A stretch of DNA of 64,000 bases from Phocaeicola vulgatus ATCC 8482 (lineage in GTDB: Bacteria; Bacteroidota; Bacteroidia; Bacteroidales; Bacteroidaceae): assembly GCF_000012825.1 (NCBI RefSeq), contig NC_009614.1, positions 3,348,001 through 3,412,000 of the forward strand. The letters run 5' to 3'. Made by a program: the position numbers and the translations under genes. The notes beneath the pieces were generated by a model. The model did no database searches. It saw only the letters and a program-made list of their open reading frames with translations, and was not told the DNA's origin. Below, piece after piece: positions 1 through 9,664 of this stretch. Within the stretch, counting starts at the first letter, position 1. Every line of letters starts with the position of its first letter.

Positions 1-88
1 TGTGTTGTGGAATGACAGCTGTAAGGGCTGTATAATATAACTCGTTGGCGAAATTAATTTTGCCTTGTATGATTTCACGTTAGTATAT

Positions 89-118
89 GAGGTTGTGCCA
101 ACGTTTTGACACAACCTC
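89..118. terminator. Hairpin, possible terminator of a gene left of the window
   Basis: A perfect 9-bp stem (GAGGTTGTG at 89-97, CACAACCTC at 110-118) encloses a 12-base loop. No clear T-run follows on either strand, so a terminator role is inferred from shape and position only. The first 88 bases may hold the end of an upstream gene, but no reading frame there can be supported. Confidence 0.4.
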
Positions 119-147
119 TACTTGATAGCCGACAGTATGGGCATTAA

Positions 148-339
148 ATTCACTTGAAATGAATTTGTTTTCCAACTTTTATTGTTAATGCGAAGAGAAC
201 GACTTTGACGAATGCTACTCTTTATTTGGCTGGTACGCGCAAAGTCACGGAAGTTGGAATCAGCCTCTTGTCGGCAACCATGACGGTGGAGGAACGGGAA
301 GACAATGTTGTGATAATTGATCATCGTTTTTGTTTTTAA
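148..339 (+). pseudogene. Internally deleted remnant of an AAA-ATPase/PD-(D/E)XK nuclease gene
   Basis: Bases 148-201 are nearly identical to 1117-1166, the leader of the intact nuclease gene at 1210. Thirty-odd bases later, 235-339 reads in one frame as TRKVTEVGISLLSATMTVEE followed by a short tail and TAA. This matches the C-terminus of the intact protein (TRKVTAIGVSFSSETMTVEE). Leader and last codons of a paralogue are therefore joined with about 1.5 kb of coding sequence missing. It cannot make a functional protein. The family is often multicopy in Bacteroides genomes, so recombination between copies is a plausible cause. Confidence 0.7.
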
Positions 340-360
340 AGGGTTGTTATTATCAGAAAA

Positions 361-484
361 GTGTCAGGAAGGAACAAGGCGCACACTGCTGCGGCGTCCG
401 GTGAAACTTGGTACAAGATCCGCGGAATCTTGTACCAGGATTTTTGTAATCTTGTGCCGGGGTGCGGCTGGTTCCTTCTGACAC
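361..484. repeat. 124-bp hairpin element with imperfect terminal inverted repeats
   Basis: The ends are inverted copies of each other: GTGTCAGGAAGGAAC at 361-375, and the complement of GTGTCAGAAGGAACC at the right end (470-484), differing by small indels. Inside lies a second, perfect stem (GGTACAAGAT at 410-419, ATCTTGTACC at 427-436), followed by a partial copy of its right arm (AATCTTGTGCC). It contains no gene. The form suggests a small non-autonomous element or a palindromic intergenic repeat. I see no target-site duplication. Confidence 0.5.
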
Positions 485-601
485 TGCAAAGATAACTTCA
501 CGTCCGTGCGGCGTGACCCCTTCCGACCCCTTTTGACCCCTTGGCGGATTGCGGGGGGAATCATGGCTCTCCAAGTGGAGGCAGACTAGTTGCAACTGGC
601 A

Positions 602-1056
602 GCGGGGACACGGGGACAGTGGGGACAGCCCCTTTTTTTCTCACACACACGTGCGCGCGTATAAAGCCGGGGTCAGCTCTTGTGATACGTTCCCCCTACC
701 GTCCACACTCATCGGACCCCTTGCTTGGTGAACCGTTTGGGCCGCCTTTTCCTGGTGGTAGGTTTTCATCGCCTTTTTCACCTCGGTGCGTATACGAAGG
801 TCTGCATGCAGGGGGCCTCCCAGGAGCAGTGTGTTGTGTTATTTGGTTTTTTTACTGTAAGAGATGATTTTCTCTAGCAGCTCCGGCCATATGTCATCCT
901 GTGGAAAGGCAGGCAGGGGGAAATAAGGTTCGGAGCCTTCGGTGAGTTGTTCTTCCTCTTTGGTGTCATTGGGAAACTCATTTTCCACCTTATTGTATCG
1001 CGCGCACGTGTGTGAGAAAAAAAGGGGCTGTCCGTGCTGTCCCCACTGTCCCTGCC
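602..1056. repeat. Long inverted repeat (602-660 and 999-1056) flanking DUF3987 debris
   Basis: The left arm carries repeated GGGGACAG units, then CCCC, a T7 run, CTCACACAC and GTGCGCGCG. The right arm is its reverse complement, with a 26-bp perfect core and a 2-bp indel in the CA repeat. About 340 bp separate the arms. Read on either strand outward-in, both arms encode a DSPFFSHT-type peptide. This matches in layout the inverted repeat in the intact DUF3987 gene at 42165-44543, although the sequences are unrelated. Confidence 0.75.
839..1056 (-). pseudogene. Decayed fragment of a DUF3987/VirE-type gene
   Basis: On the minus strand, about 1000 down to 839 reads without interruption: RYNKVENEFPNDTKEEEQ, then FPLPAFPQDDIWPELLEKI, ending KKTK and TAA. 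The order (linker, acidic stretch, then a Leu-Pro-rich start) matches the linker and start of the DUF3987 domain in the intact gene at 42165 (EEEAELEKL, then LPDELFDRLPDFLKRGL). The rest of the domain is missing. Bases 664-838 hold a further minus-strand stretch (EVKKAMKTYHQEKAAQTVHQ) of unknown origin. The family assignment rests on pattern similarity only. Nothing else is recognised between 340 and 1209. Confidence 0.45.
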
Positions 1057-1149
1057 TTGTAAGAATCGGTGGAACTGAATAACGGAAAATATTTTTCAGG
1101 AGGACTTGTCTTTAAAATTCACTTGAAATGAATTTGTTTTCCCACTTTT

Positions 1150-1191
1150 ATTGTTAATGCGAAGAGAAGTCGTTATCTTCGCATTAACAAT
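1150..1191 (+). promoter_or_regulatory. 15-bp hairpin in the leader of the nuclease gene
   Basis: ATTGTTAATGCGAAG (1150-1164) and its exact complement (1177-1191) form a 15-bp stem with a 12-base loop, ending 18 bases before the ATG at 1210. The deleted paralogue at 148-201 keeps only the left arm. A stem this close to a start codon would affect ribosome access. A role in translational control or transcription attenuation is inferred. Confidence 0.5.
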
Positions 1192-1209
1192 CCATTTAAG
1201 AAAAAGAGA

Positions 1210-2781
1210 ATGATGAAATATCCCATTGGCATACAGAGTTTTGATCAAATAATAGAAGGTAATTGGGTCTATGTGGATAAGACCAATTTGGTTTATCGTT
1301 TGGTAACGACGACCAAAACTTGTTTTCTTAGCCGTCCCCGTCGTTTTGGGAAGAGCTTGTTGGTAAGCACGTTGGATGCCTATTTCAAGGGGCGCAAGGA
1401 ACTTTTTGACGGCTTGATGATAGCGAAGTTGGAGAAAGACTGGCATCAGTATCCTGTGTTCAAGATAGATTTCAACGGTGTTAACTTTACGGAAAAAGGA
1501 AACTTGGAAGCTACCATAGAATATTATCTTGCCAACTGGGAGAAAATCTACGGAGAAACTCCCCGTGAGGTTCCTATGGGGAAGCGGTTCGAACAAATAC
1601 TTTCTCTAGCCTATCAGCAAACGGGGCGTCGTGCCGTGGTGCTGGTAGATGAATATGACAAGCCTATTCTCGATGCATTGGATACTCCTCTGGAAGATGC
1701 CAACCGCGAAATCTTGAAAGCTTTCTATTCCACCTTCAAAGGGGCTGATGAATACTTGAGGTTTGTGTTGCTTACGGGAGTGACAAAATTTTCGCAAGTC
1801 AGTGTGTTCAGCGGGTTCAACCAGCCTAAAGATATAAGTATGGATAATCATTATGAAGCATTGTGTGGTGTGACTCAGGTGGAATTGGAACATTATTTTG
1901 CAGAACCTATTGCAAATTTGGCTGAAAAGTTCAATTATACAGTGGAGGAAATGAAAGACGTACTCAAAATGCAATACGATGGCTATCATTTTGGCAGCGG
2001 CTTGCTTGGTGTCTATAATCCTTTCAGCCTGCTCAATGCTTTTGATATGAACGATATCCGCGACTATTGGTTTGCATCAGGTACTCCTACTTATTTGATC
2101 AAACTTCTGCGGCATAACCACGAGCAGATGGATGAATTGACCGGGCGTTACTATGATCCTTCGATGTTTGTCGATTATAAGGCCGATGTGGAAAAACCGC
2201 TGCCTATGATTTATCAAAGCGGCTATCTGACGATCAAGGAATACGACTCCCGGAGAAACCGTTACCTGTTGGACTTTCCAAATAATGAGGTGAAAAAGGG
2301 ATTTCTGACCATGGTGGCAGCCAATTATTTCAAACCCCAAGAGTTTGAAGTTTCCAACTGGATTGTAGATGCCGTCATTTTACTTGAGGAAGGGGAAACT
2401 ACGGCTTTTTGTTCAGCTTTAACTTCTTTCCTTGCGGATATACCTTATGATTCTCATGGCTCGATAAAGACGGTTGAAGCGACAGAAAAACATTTTCAAT
2501 ATACTTTCTATCTGATTCTCCGTTTGCTTGGGGTATATTGCCAGTTGCATGTGGAGAAAACTCAGTCAAGAGGAAGAGTGGACTGTGTATTGGAAACAAA
2601 GGATTATGTATATATATTTGAGTTTAAACTGGATGGTACGGCTGCTGAAGCCTTGCAGCAGATAGAGGACAAAGGATATGCTACACCTTATCAGACAGAC
2701 ACGCGCAAAGTCACGGCTATTGGTGTCAGTTTTTCATCGGAAACCATGACGGTGGAGGAATGGGAGGAAAAAACGTTGTAG
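1210..2781 (+). CDS. AAA-ATPase-like / PD-(D/E)XK nuclease family protein
   Basis: This 523-aa protein belongs to the widespread Bacteroidetes family with an N-terminal AAA-ATPase-like domain and a C-terminal PD-(D/E)XK nuclease-like domain (formerly DUF1703). The N-terminus has the family hallmarks PIGIQSFDQIIEGNWVYVDK and the P-loop-like SRPRRFGKSLL (about residues 42-52). A Walker B-like VVLVDEYDKPILD follows near residue 145. The C-terminus carries RGRVDCVLETKDYVYIFEFK, with the D and ExK residues of the nuclease core. Cellular function is unknown; a role in mobile-element or defence biology has been suggested from the fold. Start ATGATG at 1210/1213. It is monocistronic and converges on enolase. 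A dead paralogue lies 1 kb upstream. Confidence 0.85.
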   Translation: MMKYPIGIQSFDQIIEGNWVYVDKTNLVYRLVTTTKTCFLSRPRRFGKSLLVSTLDAYFKGRKELFDGLMIAKLEKDWHQYPVFKIDFNGVNFTEKGNLEATIEYYLANWEKIYGETPREVPMGKRFEQILSLAYQQTGRRAVVLVDEYDKPILDALDTPLEDANREILKAFYSTFKGADEYLRFVLLTGVTKFSQVSVFSGFNQPKDISMDNHYEALCGVTQVELEHYFAEPIANLAEKFNYTVEEMKDVLKMQYDGYHFGSGLLGVYNPFSLLNAFDMNDIRDYWFASGTPTYLIKLLRHNHEQMDELTGRYYDPSMFVDYKADVEKPLPMIYQSGYLTIKEYDSRRNRYLLDFPNNEVKKGFLTMVAANYFKPQEFEVSNWIVDAVILLEEGETTAFCSALTSFLADIPYDSHGSIKTVEATEKHFQYTFYLILRLLGVYCQLHVEKTQSRGRVDCVLETKDYVYIFEFKLDGTAAEALQQIEDKGYATPYQTDTRKVTAIGVSFSSETMTVEEWEEKTL

Positions 2782-2814
2782 CCCAGTTGAGATTAAATAA
2801 TAGTGCAAAAGTAA

Positions 2815-2852
2815 TGCCTCAAGCCGGAATCATCACGATCCCTCTTGAGGCA
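2815..2852. terminator. Hairpin between convergent nuclease and enolase genes
   Basis: TGCCTCAAG (2815-2823) and CTTGAGGCA (2844-2852) form a perfect 9-bp stem with a 20-base loop between the two stop codons. No strong T-run follows, so it may act as a weak bidirectional terminator. Confidence 0.45.
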
Positions 2853-2885
2853 GTCTTCATTTATGGAATTGGGGATATAAACCGC

Positions 2886-4187
<1,302 letters not shown>

Positions 4188-4346
4188 CTAATTTTATAAG
4201 ATGGTTTTATTTTAATAACAATAGAGAAGCCGGATTTGTTGAGGTGCCAGGGAAAGTTTTTTCATGATATTTACTTTTTTATTTCTTTCCACAGAGTACA
4301 TCCGTCTTCTTTTTTCGTCTCCCTTTAATAAAAGCTAGAGATCAAT

Positions 4347-6791
4347 ATGAAAATAAAATGGATAGTGGGGGGGCTGTTATGGGCAAGTTCTTACTTGCAG
4401 GCTGCCGCACAGGAATATAAACTGTGGTATGACGAACCCGCTCAGGTTTGGACTGAAGCGCTTCCGCTGGGTAACGGGCGGTTGGGAGCGATGGTATTCG
4501 GCAATCCCGGTGTGGAGCATATCCAGTTGAACGAAGAAACTATTTGGGCAGGACGTCCCAATAATAATGCTAATCCCGATGCGTTGGAATATATTCCCAA
4601 AGTGCGCCGGTTGGTGTTCGAGGGAAAATATCTTGAAGCACAAACGTTGGCTACCGAGAAAGTAATGGCGAAGACCAATAGCGGTATGCCCTATCAATCG
4701 TTTGGCGATCTGCATATTTCTTTTCCGGGGCATACACGTTATTCCGATTACTATAGGGAACTGAGCCTGGATTCAGCTCGTACCATCGTGCGTTATAAGG
4801 TGGACGGGGTGACTTATCAGCGTGAAACACTGACGTCGTTTGCCGATCAGGTAGTTATGGTGCGTCTTACTGCCAGCCAACCCGGAAAGATTACTTGTAA
4901 CGCCAATCTTACTACTCCGCATCAGGATGTGATGGTTGCGACGGAAGGGGAGGAGGTTACCCTTTCGGGCGTATCTTCCTGGCATGAAGGACTCAAAGGG
5001 AAGGTTGAATTTCAGGGACGTATGACTGCACGTACTCAGGGAGGAACCCGGTCTTGTCGTGACGGAGTCTTGAGTATAGAAGGGGCGGACGAGGCTGTGA
5101 TTTATATTTCCATTGCTACCAACTTTACTAATTACAAGGATATAACAGGTAACCAAGTGGAGCGTGCGAAGAACTATCTGCGCCGGGCTGTAAGTAAAGA
5201 TTATATGACATCACGTAAGGCACACGTCGATTTTTTCAAGCAATATATGGACCGTGTCTCTTTGGATTTAGGCATAGACAAATATGCAGGGGTAACCACT
5301 GATATGCGTGTACAGAATTTCAAGGAAACGAAGGATGATTTTCTGGTGGCCACTTATTTCCGTTTCGGCCGCTATCTGTTGATTTGTTCTTCACAGCCGG
5401 GTGGGCAGCCTGCTAATTTGCAAGGCATTTGGAATGATAAATTATTTCCTTCCTGGGATAGTAAATACACGTGTAATATCAATGTTGAAATGAACTATTG
5501 GCCGGCCGAAGTGACGAATCTCAGCGAATTGCACGAGCCTTTGATACAACTGATCCGTGAAGTGAGTGAAACAGGGCGTGAGTCGGCCAAGATTATGTAT
5601 GGGGCGGATGGCTGGGTATTGCATCACAATACGGATATATGGCGTGTTACCGGAGCTATAGACAAGGCTCCGTCGGGATTATGGCCTACGGGTGGAGCCT
5701 GGCTGTGCCGTCATTTGTGGGAACGTTATCTTTATACAGGCGATATGGAGTTTCTCCGTTCGGCTTATCCTATCATGAAAGAAGCCGGTAAGTTTTTTGA
5801 TGAAATCATGGTGAAGGAACCGTTACATAACTGGTTGGTGGTATGCCCGAGCAATTCTCCGGAGAATACTCATGCGGGCAGTAACGGGAAAGCGACTACG
5901 GCTGCCGGGTGTACTTTGGATAACCAGCTGATATTCGATTTGTGGAATCAGATAATCACGACCGCCCGTCTGTTGGGTACGGATGCTGAATTTGCCACCC
6001 GTTTGGAACAGCGTTTAAAGGAAATGGCGCCCATGCAGATAGGACGTTGGGGGCAATTGCAGGAATGGATGATGGATTGGGACAATCCGCAGGATGTGCA
6101 CCGTCATGTGTCACACCTTTATGGTTTGTTCCCCGGTAATCAGATTTCTCCTTACCGTACTCCCGAATTGTTTGATGCGGCACGTACTTCGCTGATTCAT
6201 CGTGGCGATCCGTCTACCGGATGGAGTATGGGATGGAAGGTATGTTTGTGGGCCCGTCTGTTGGATGGTGACCATGCTTATAAACTGATAACCGATCAGT
6301 TGACTCTCGTACGTAACGAGAAGAAAAAAGGAGGAACTTATCCTAATTTGTTTGATGCCCATCCACCTTTTCAGATTGACGGTAATTTTGGTTGTACGGC
6401 GGGTATCGTAGAAATGCTGATGCAGAGCCACGATGGTTTTATTTATTTACTTCCCGCATTGCCGGCGCAATGGAAAGAGGGAAGCGTGAGCGGGATTATA
6501 GCTCGTGGAGGTTTTGAATTGGATTTGAGTTGGAAGAATGGTAAAGTGAGCCGGTTGGTGGTGAAATCCCGTAATGGGGGAAACTGTCGTTTGCGTTCTT
6601 TAAATCCGCTGGCAGGCAAAGGGCTGAGAAAGGCAAAAGGAGAGAATCCGAATAAATTGTATGCCATACCCGAAATCTTACAGCCGATTATAAATAAAGA
6701 AGCGAAATTGAATAAAGTTGAGTTGAAAAAAACTTATCTTTATGATCTGGAAACCAAAGCAGGTGAAGAGTATATATTCTTAGGTAAGTGA
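4347..6791 (+). CDS. GH95 family glycosidase (alpha-L-fucosidase/alpha-L-galactosidase)
   Basis: This secreted 814-aa GH95 enzyme has a signal peptide over roughly residues 1-21 (VGGLLWASSYLQAAAQ). The N-terminal beta domain starts LWYDEPAQVWTEALPLGNGR. The catalytic (alpha/alpha)6 barrel shows the residues known from GH95 structures: CNINVEMNYW near 376 (two Asn), SNSPENTH near 503 (Glu) and FQIDGNFG near 676 (Asp). GH95 removes terminal alpha-L-fucose or alpha-L-galactose by inversion. Neighbours match RG-II enzymes, and the GH95 member of the B. thetaiotaomicron RG-II set acts as an alpha-L-galactosidase, so that specificity is favoured by context. The signal-peptide codons contain a run of seven G (4366-4372). 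Confidence 0.92.
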   Translation: MKIKWIVGGLLWASSYLQAAAQEYKLWYDEPAQVWTEALPLGNGRLGAMVFGNPGVEHIQLNEETIWAGRPNNNANPDALEYIPKVRRLVFEGKYLEAQTLATEKVMAKTNSGMPYQSFGDLHISFPGHTRYSDYYRELSLDSARTIVRYKVDGVTYQRETLTSFADQVVMVRLTASQPGKITCNANLTTPHQDVMVATEGEEVTLSGVSSWHEGLKGKVEFQGRMTARTQGGTRSCRDGVLSIEGADEAVIYISIATNFTNYKDITGNQVERAKNYLRRAVSKDYMTSRKAHVDFFKQYMDRVSLDLGIDKYAGVTTDMRVQNFKETKDDFLVATYFRFGRYLLICSSQPGGQPANLQGIWNDKLFPSWDSKYTCNINVEMNYWPAEVTNLSELHEPLIQLIREVSETGRESAKIMYGADGWVLHHNTDIWRVTGAIDKAPSGLWPTGGAWLCRHLWERYLYTGDMEFLRSAYPIMKEAGKFFDEIMVKEPLHNWLVVCPSNSPENTHAGSNGKATTAAGCTLDNQLIFDLWNQIITTARLLGTDAEFATRLEQRLKEMAPMQIGRWGQLQEWMMDWDNPQDVHRHVSHLYGLFPGNQISPYRTPELFDAARTSLIHRGDPSTGWSMGWKVCLWARLLDGDHAYKLITDQLTLVRNEKKKGGTYPNLFDAHPPFQIDGNFGCTAGIVEMLMQSHDGFIYLLPALPAQWKEGSVSGIIARGGFELDLSWKNGKVSRLVVKSRNGGNCRLRSLNPLAGKGLRKAKGENPNKLYAIPEILQPIINKEAKLNKVELKKTYLYDLETKAGEEYIFLGK

Positions 6792-6839
6792 TGATTCTTG
6801 CATTGATTGTAAGGATGAAAAATAGTAAAAAGAAGAAAT

Positions 6840-8039
6840 ATGAAAAGAACAGGATTAAACATTATTTGCTCATTGTTGCTGGCAGGTGGAATGTGTGCAT
6901 GTACTGCCACTCCTAAACAGACCGAAGAAATCAAATGGAGCGAACGTATGGCTCAGTCGGAAATGCAACGTTTCCCTGAGCCTTGGATGATAGAAAAAGC
7001 GAAAAAGCCTCGTTGGGGCTATACGCACGGACTGGTGGTGAAATCCATGTTGGAGGAATGGAAACATACCGGTGACACTGCCTATTATAATTATGCAAAA
7101 ATATATGCAGACAGTCTGATAGACACCGACGGTAAGATAAAGACCATGAAATATCTTTCTTTTAATATTGATAATATCAATGCCGGAAAGATTTTATTCG
7201 ATTTTTATGAAAAGACGGGAGACGGGCGTTATAAGGTGGCGATGGATACTCTTCGCAAACAACTGGCCGAACAGCCCCGTACCAGTGAAGGCGGTTTCTG
7301 GCACAAACTGATATATCCGCACCAGATGTGGCTGGATGGTATATTCATGGCTTCTCCTTATCTGGCTCAATATGGTAACGTATTCAAGGATACTACGGTC
7401 AATGCCGATATTGTGAATCAAATAAAGCTGATTGCCCGTAAAACGCATGATCCTAAAACCGGTTTGTTCTATCATGGCTGGGATGAGAGCAAGACACAAA
7501 ATTGGGCAAATAAGGAAACCGGGTGCTCACCCAACTTCTGGAGCCGCAGTATAGGCTGGTATGCCGCTGCCGTGGTGGATGTATTGGATTATATGCCGGC
7601 GCAGTTCGAAGGACGCGACAGCATTATGACGATTATAAATACGTTGGCCGAAGGCATTGTAAAATACCAGGAGCCTGAAACAGGGGTATGGTGGCAGGTG
7701 ACTGACCAGAATAACCGTAAAGGAAATTATCTGGAATCCTCCGCTTCATCGCTTTTTGTCTATTTCTTGTGTAAAGCGGTGAATAAAGGATATATCCCCG
7801 TGGAGTACAAGGCGGCCGCAGAGCGTGGTTTTAATGGCCTGATCAAACAATTCATTAAAGAAGAGCCTGATGGTTCATACACTATTACCAACTGTTGTGC
7901 TGTTGCAGGATTAGGCGGTAAAGGAAACCGGGATGGAAGTTTTGCTTATTACATAGGTGAGCCGGTGATAGAGAACGATCCGAAATCAGTAGGTTCCTTT
8001 ATTTTGGCAGCTATTGAATATGAGAAAATGAAGCAGTAG
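6840..8039 (+). CDS. GH105 unsaturated glucuronyl/rhamnogalacturonyl hydrolase
   Basis: A 399-aa lipoprotein: lipobox-like LAGGMCAC at residues 14-21. The body is an (alpha/alpha)6 barrel typical of GH105 (YteR/YesR family): the start RWGYTHGLVVKSMLEEW, the conserved HKLIYPHQMWLDGIFMASPY near 160-175 with the probable catalytic Asp, and SRSIGWYAAAVVDVLDYMP near 240. GH105 enzymes hydrate the unsaturated uronic acid left by pectate lyases. The gene starts 48 bp after the GH95 stop, on the same strand, so it is probably co-transcribed. In the RG-II context the substrate is likely an uronic acid on the pectin backbone or a side chain. Confidence 0.9.
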   Translation: MKRTGLNIICSLLLAGGMCACTATPKQTEEIKWSERMAQSEMQRFPEPWMIEKAKKPRWGYTHGLVVKSMLEEWKHTGDTAYYNYAKIYADSLIDTDGKIKTMKYLSFNIDNINAGKILFDFYEKTGDGRYKVAMDTLRKQLAEQPRTSEGGFWHKLIYPHQMWLDGIFMASPYLAQYGNVFKDTTVNADIVNQIKLIARKTHDPKTGLFYHGWDESKTQNWANKETGCSPNFWSRSIGWYAAAVVDVLDYMPAQFEGRDSIMTIINTLAEGIVKYQEPETGVWWQVTDQNNRKGNYLESSASSLFVYFLCKAVNKGYIPVEYKAAAERGFNGLIKQFIKEEPDGSYTITNCCAVAGLGGKGNRDGSFAYYIGEPVIENDPKSVGSFILAAIEYEKMKQ

Positions 8040-8050
8040 GAATAATCTGA

Positions 8051-8089
8051 AAAAGATGAGGACATTTGTCAAAAAGGTCTTCATCTTTT
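8051..8089 (+). terminator. Hairpin with T-run after the GH105 gene
   Basis: AAAAGATGAGGAC (8051-8063) pairs with GTCTTCATCTTTT (8077-8089), allowing one G-T pair, and the right arm ends in T4. It lies in the 147-bp gap before the GH140 gene and may end or attenuate transcription from the GH95-GH105 pair. Confidence 0.55.
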
Positions 8090-8186
8090 CCGTAAACATA
8101 AGGACCTTTTTTAAACACCTTGTTGTTTTGATAAAAGCTCTTGTTGGGAGATTGTCAATTAATTAATAAACGAATTTGAAAATACA

Positions 8187-9659
8187 ATGATGAACAGACA
8201 CGCATTACTTTCCTTATTGGCTTTATTGCTATGTTGCTCTACTTCGTTGCCGGCGCAGAAAGCGAAAACGTATATTCCCTGGAAGAACGGCAAACTGGTG
8301 GTGTCCGAGGAGGGACGCTACCTGAAGCATGAAAATGGAGTACCTTTCTTCTGGTTGGGTGAAACCGGATGGCTGATGCCGCAACGTTTGAATCGTGACG
8401 AGGTTTCTTACTATCTGAATAAGTGCAAGGATGCCGGATATAACATGGTGCAGGTGCAGGTATTGAACGGTGTGCCTTCCATGAATATTTACGGCCAGTA
8501 TTCCATGACAGACGGTTTTAATTTCAAAGATATCAACCGCAAAGGGATTTATGGATATTGGGACCACATGGACTATATTATTAAAAGTGCCGCTTCACGG
8601 GGTATCTATATAGGGATGGTATGTATTTGGGGAACTCCCGTGGAACAAGGGCTGATGAATGAAAAAGAAGCCGTGGCATACGGTAAGTTTCTTGCAGAAC
8701 GTTACAAGGATGAGCCGAATATTATTTGGATGATAGGAGGGGATATCCGCGGTGATAATAAGACGGAGGTATGGGATGCGTTGGCAAACAGTATCCGCAG
8801 CATAGACAAAGGTCATCTGATGACTTTCCATCCGCGTGGACGTACTACGTCGGCTACTTGGTTTAATGACCGCGAATGGCTGGATTTCAATATGTTCCAA
8901 AGCGGACACCGTCGTTACGGGCAGCGTAACGGTGATGGTGACTATCCTATCGAAGAGAATACGGAAGAGGATAACTGGCGTTTTGTGGAAGCCAGTCAGG
9001 CAAAGACTCCGTTGAAACCGGTGATTGATGACGAACCTATTTATGAAGACATTCCACAGGGGCTGCATGATCCCAATGAAACCCGTTGGAATCAGCACGA
9101 TGTGCGTCGTTATGCCTATTGGTCGGTATTTGCCGGATCATTCGGGCACTCATACGGTCATAATGATATCATGCAATTTATCCGTCCCGGATATGGAGCC
9201 TCTTTCGGCGCCGACGGACGTAAGAAAGCATGGTGGGATGCTTTGGAAGACCCCGGTTTCAATCAGATGAAATATCTGAAGAACTTGATGCTGACTTTTC
9301 CTTTCTTTGAACGTGTACCCGATCAGAGTGTCATTGCAGGAACTAACGGCGAACGCTATGACCGTGCCATCGCTACCCGTGGAAATGACTATTTGCTGGT
9401 TTACAATTACTCAGGACGTCCTATGCAGATCGATTTGAGCAAAATCAGCGGTGCGAAAAAGAATGCATGGTGGTATAGCGCGAAGGACGGTAAGTTGGAA
9501 TATATCGGTGAGTTTGACAGTAAAGTCACTTCTTTCCAGCATGATAGCGGTTATCTGAGCGGCAATGATCAGGTTCTGATTGTTGTGGATTCTGCGAAGG
9601 ATTATGTGCAGAAAGCTTGGACAGCCTTGCCGGATGCCATACAGAAATGGAATAAGTAA
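8187..9659 (+). CDS. GH140 family apiosidase-type glycosidase
   Basis: A secreted 490-aa TIM-barrel protein (DUF4038/GH140 type) with signal peptide LLSLLALLLCCSTSLPAQ. The N-terminal core includes PFFWLGETGWLMPQRLNRDE near residue 55. Two acidic motifs fit the catalytic pair of the family: NIIWMIGGDIRGDN (Asp near 186) and PVIDDEPIYEDIP (Glu near 283). The founding GH140 enzyme from B. thetaiotaomicron removes side chains at the apiose-galacturonic acid linkage of RG-II. The C-terminus (from about 400) is a small beta domain. The ATGATG start allows 8187 or 8190. It is followed 5 bp later by the GH78-GH33 gene, so the two are co-transcribed. Confidence 0.88.
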   Translation: MMNRHALLSLLALLLCCSTSLPAQKAKTYIPWKNGKLVVSEEGRYLKHENGVPFFWLGETGWLMPQRLNRDEVSYYLNKCKDAGYNMVQVQVLNGVPSMNIYGQYSMTDGFNFKDINRKGIYGYWDHMDYIIKSAASRGIYIGMVCIWGTPVEQGLMNEKEAVAYGKFLAERYKDEPNIIWMIGGDIRGDNKTEVWDALANSIRSIDKGHLMTFHPRGRTTSATWFNDREWLDFNMFQSGHRRYGQRNGDGDYPIEENTEEDNWRFVEASQAKTPLKPVIDDEPIYEDIPQGLHDPNETRWNQHDVRRYAYWSVFAGSFGHSYGHNDIMQFIRPGYGASFGADGRKKAWWDALEDPGFNQMKYLKNLMLTFPFFERVPDQSVIAGTNGERYDRAIATRGNDYLLVYNYSGRPMQIDLSKISGAKKNAWWYSAKDGKLEYIGEFDSKVTSFQHDSGYLSGNDQVLIVVDSAKDYVQKAWTALPDAIQKWNK

Positions 9660-9664
9660 GAAAT

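Noticed and set aside
541..867. Plus-strand frame of 108 codons with GDSGDSPFFSHT-like peptide
   Set aside because: The frame is made mostly of the left inverted-repeat arm and antisense of gene debris. It has no ribosome-binding site or family likeness, so it was treated as part of the decayed DUF3987 region.
4366..4372. G7 run in the GH95 signal-peptide codons as a phase-variation switch
   Set aside because: The gene is in frame, secreted catabolic enzymes are not usual contingency genes, and G7 occurs elsewhere in the window.
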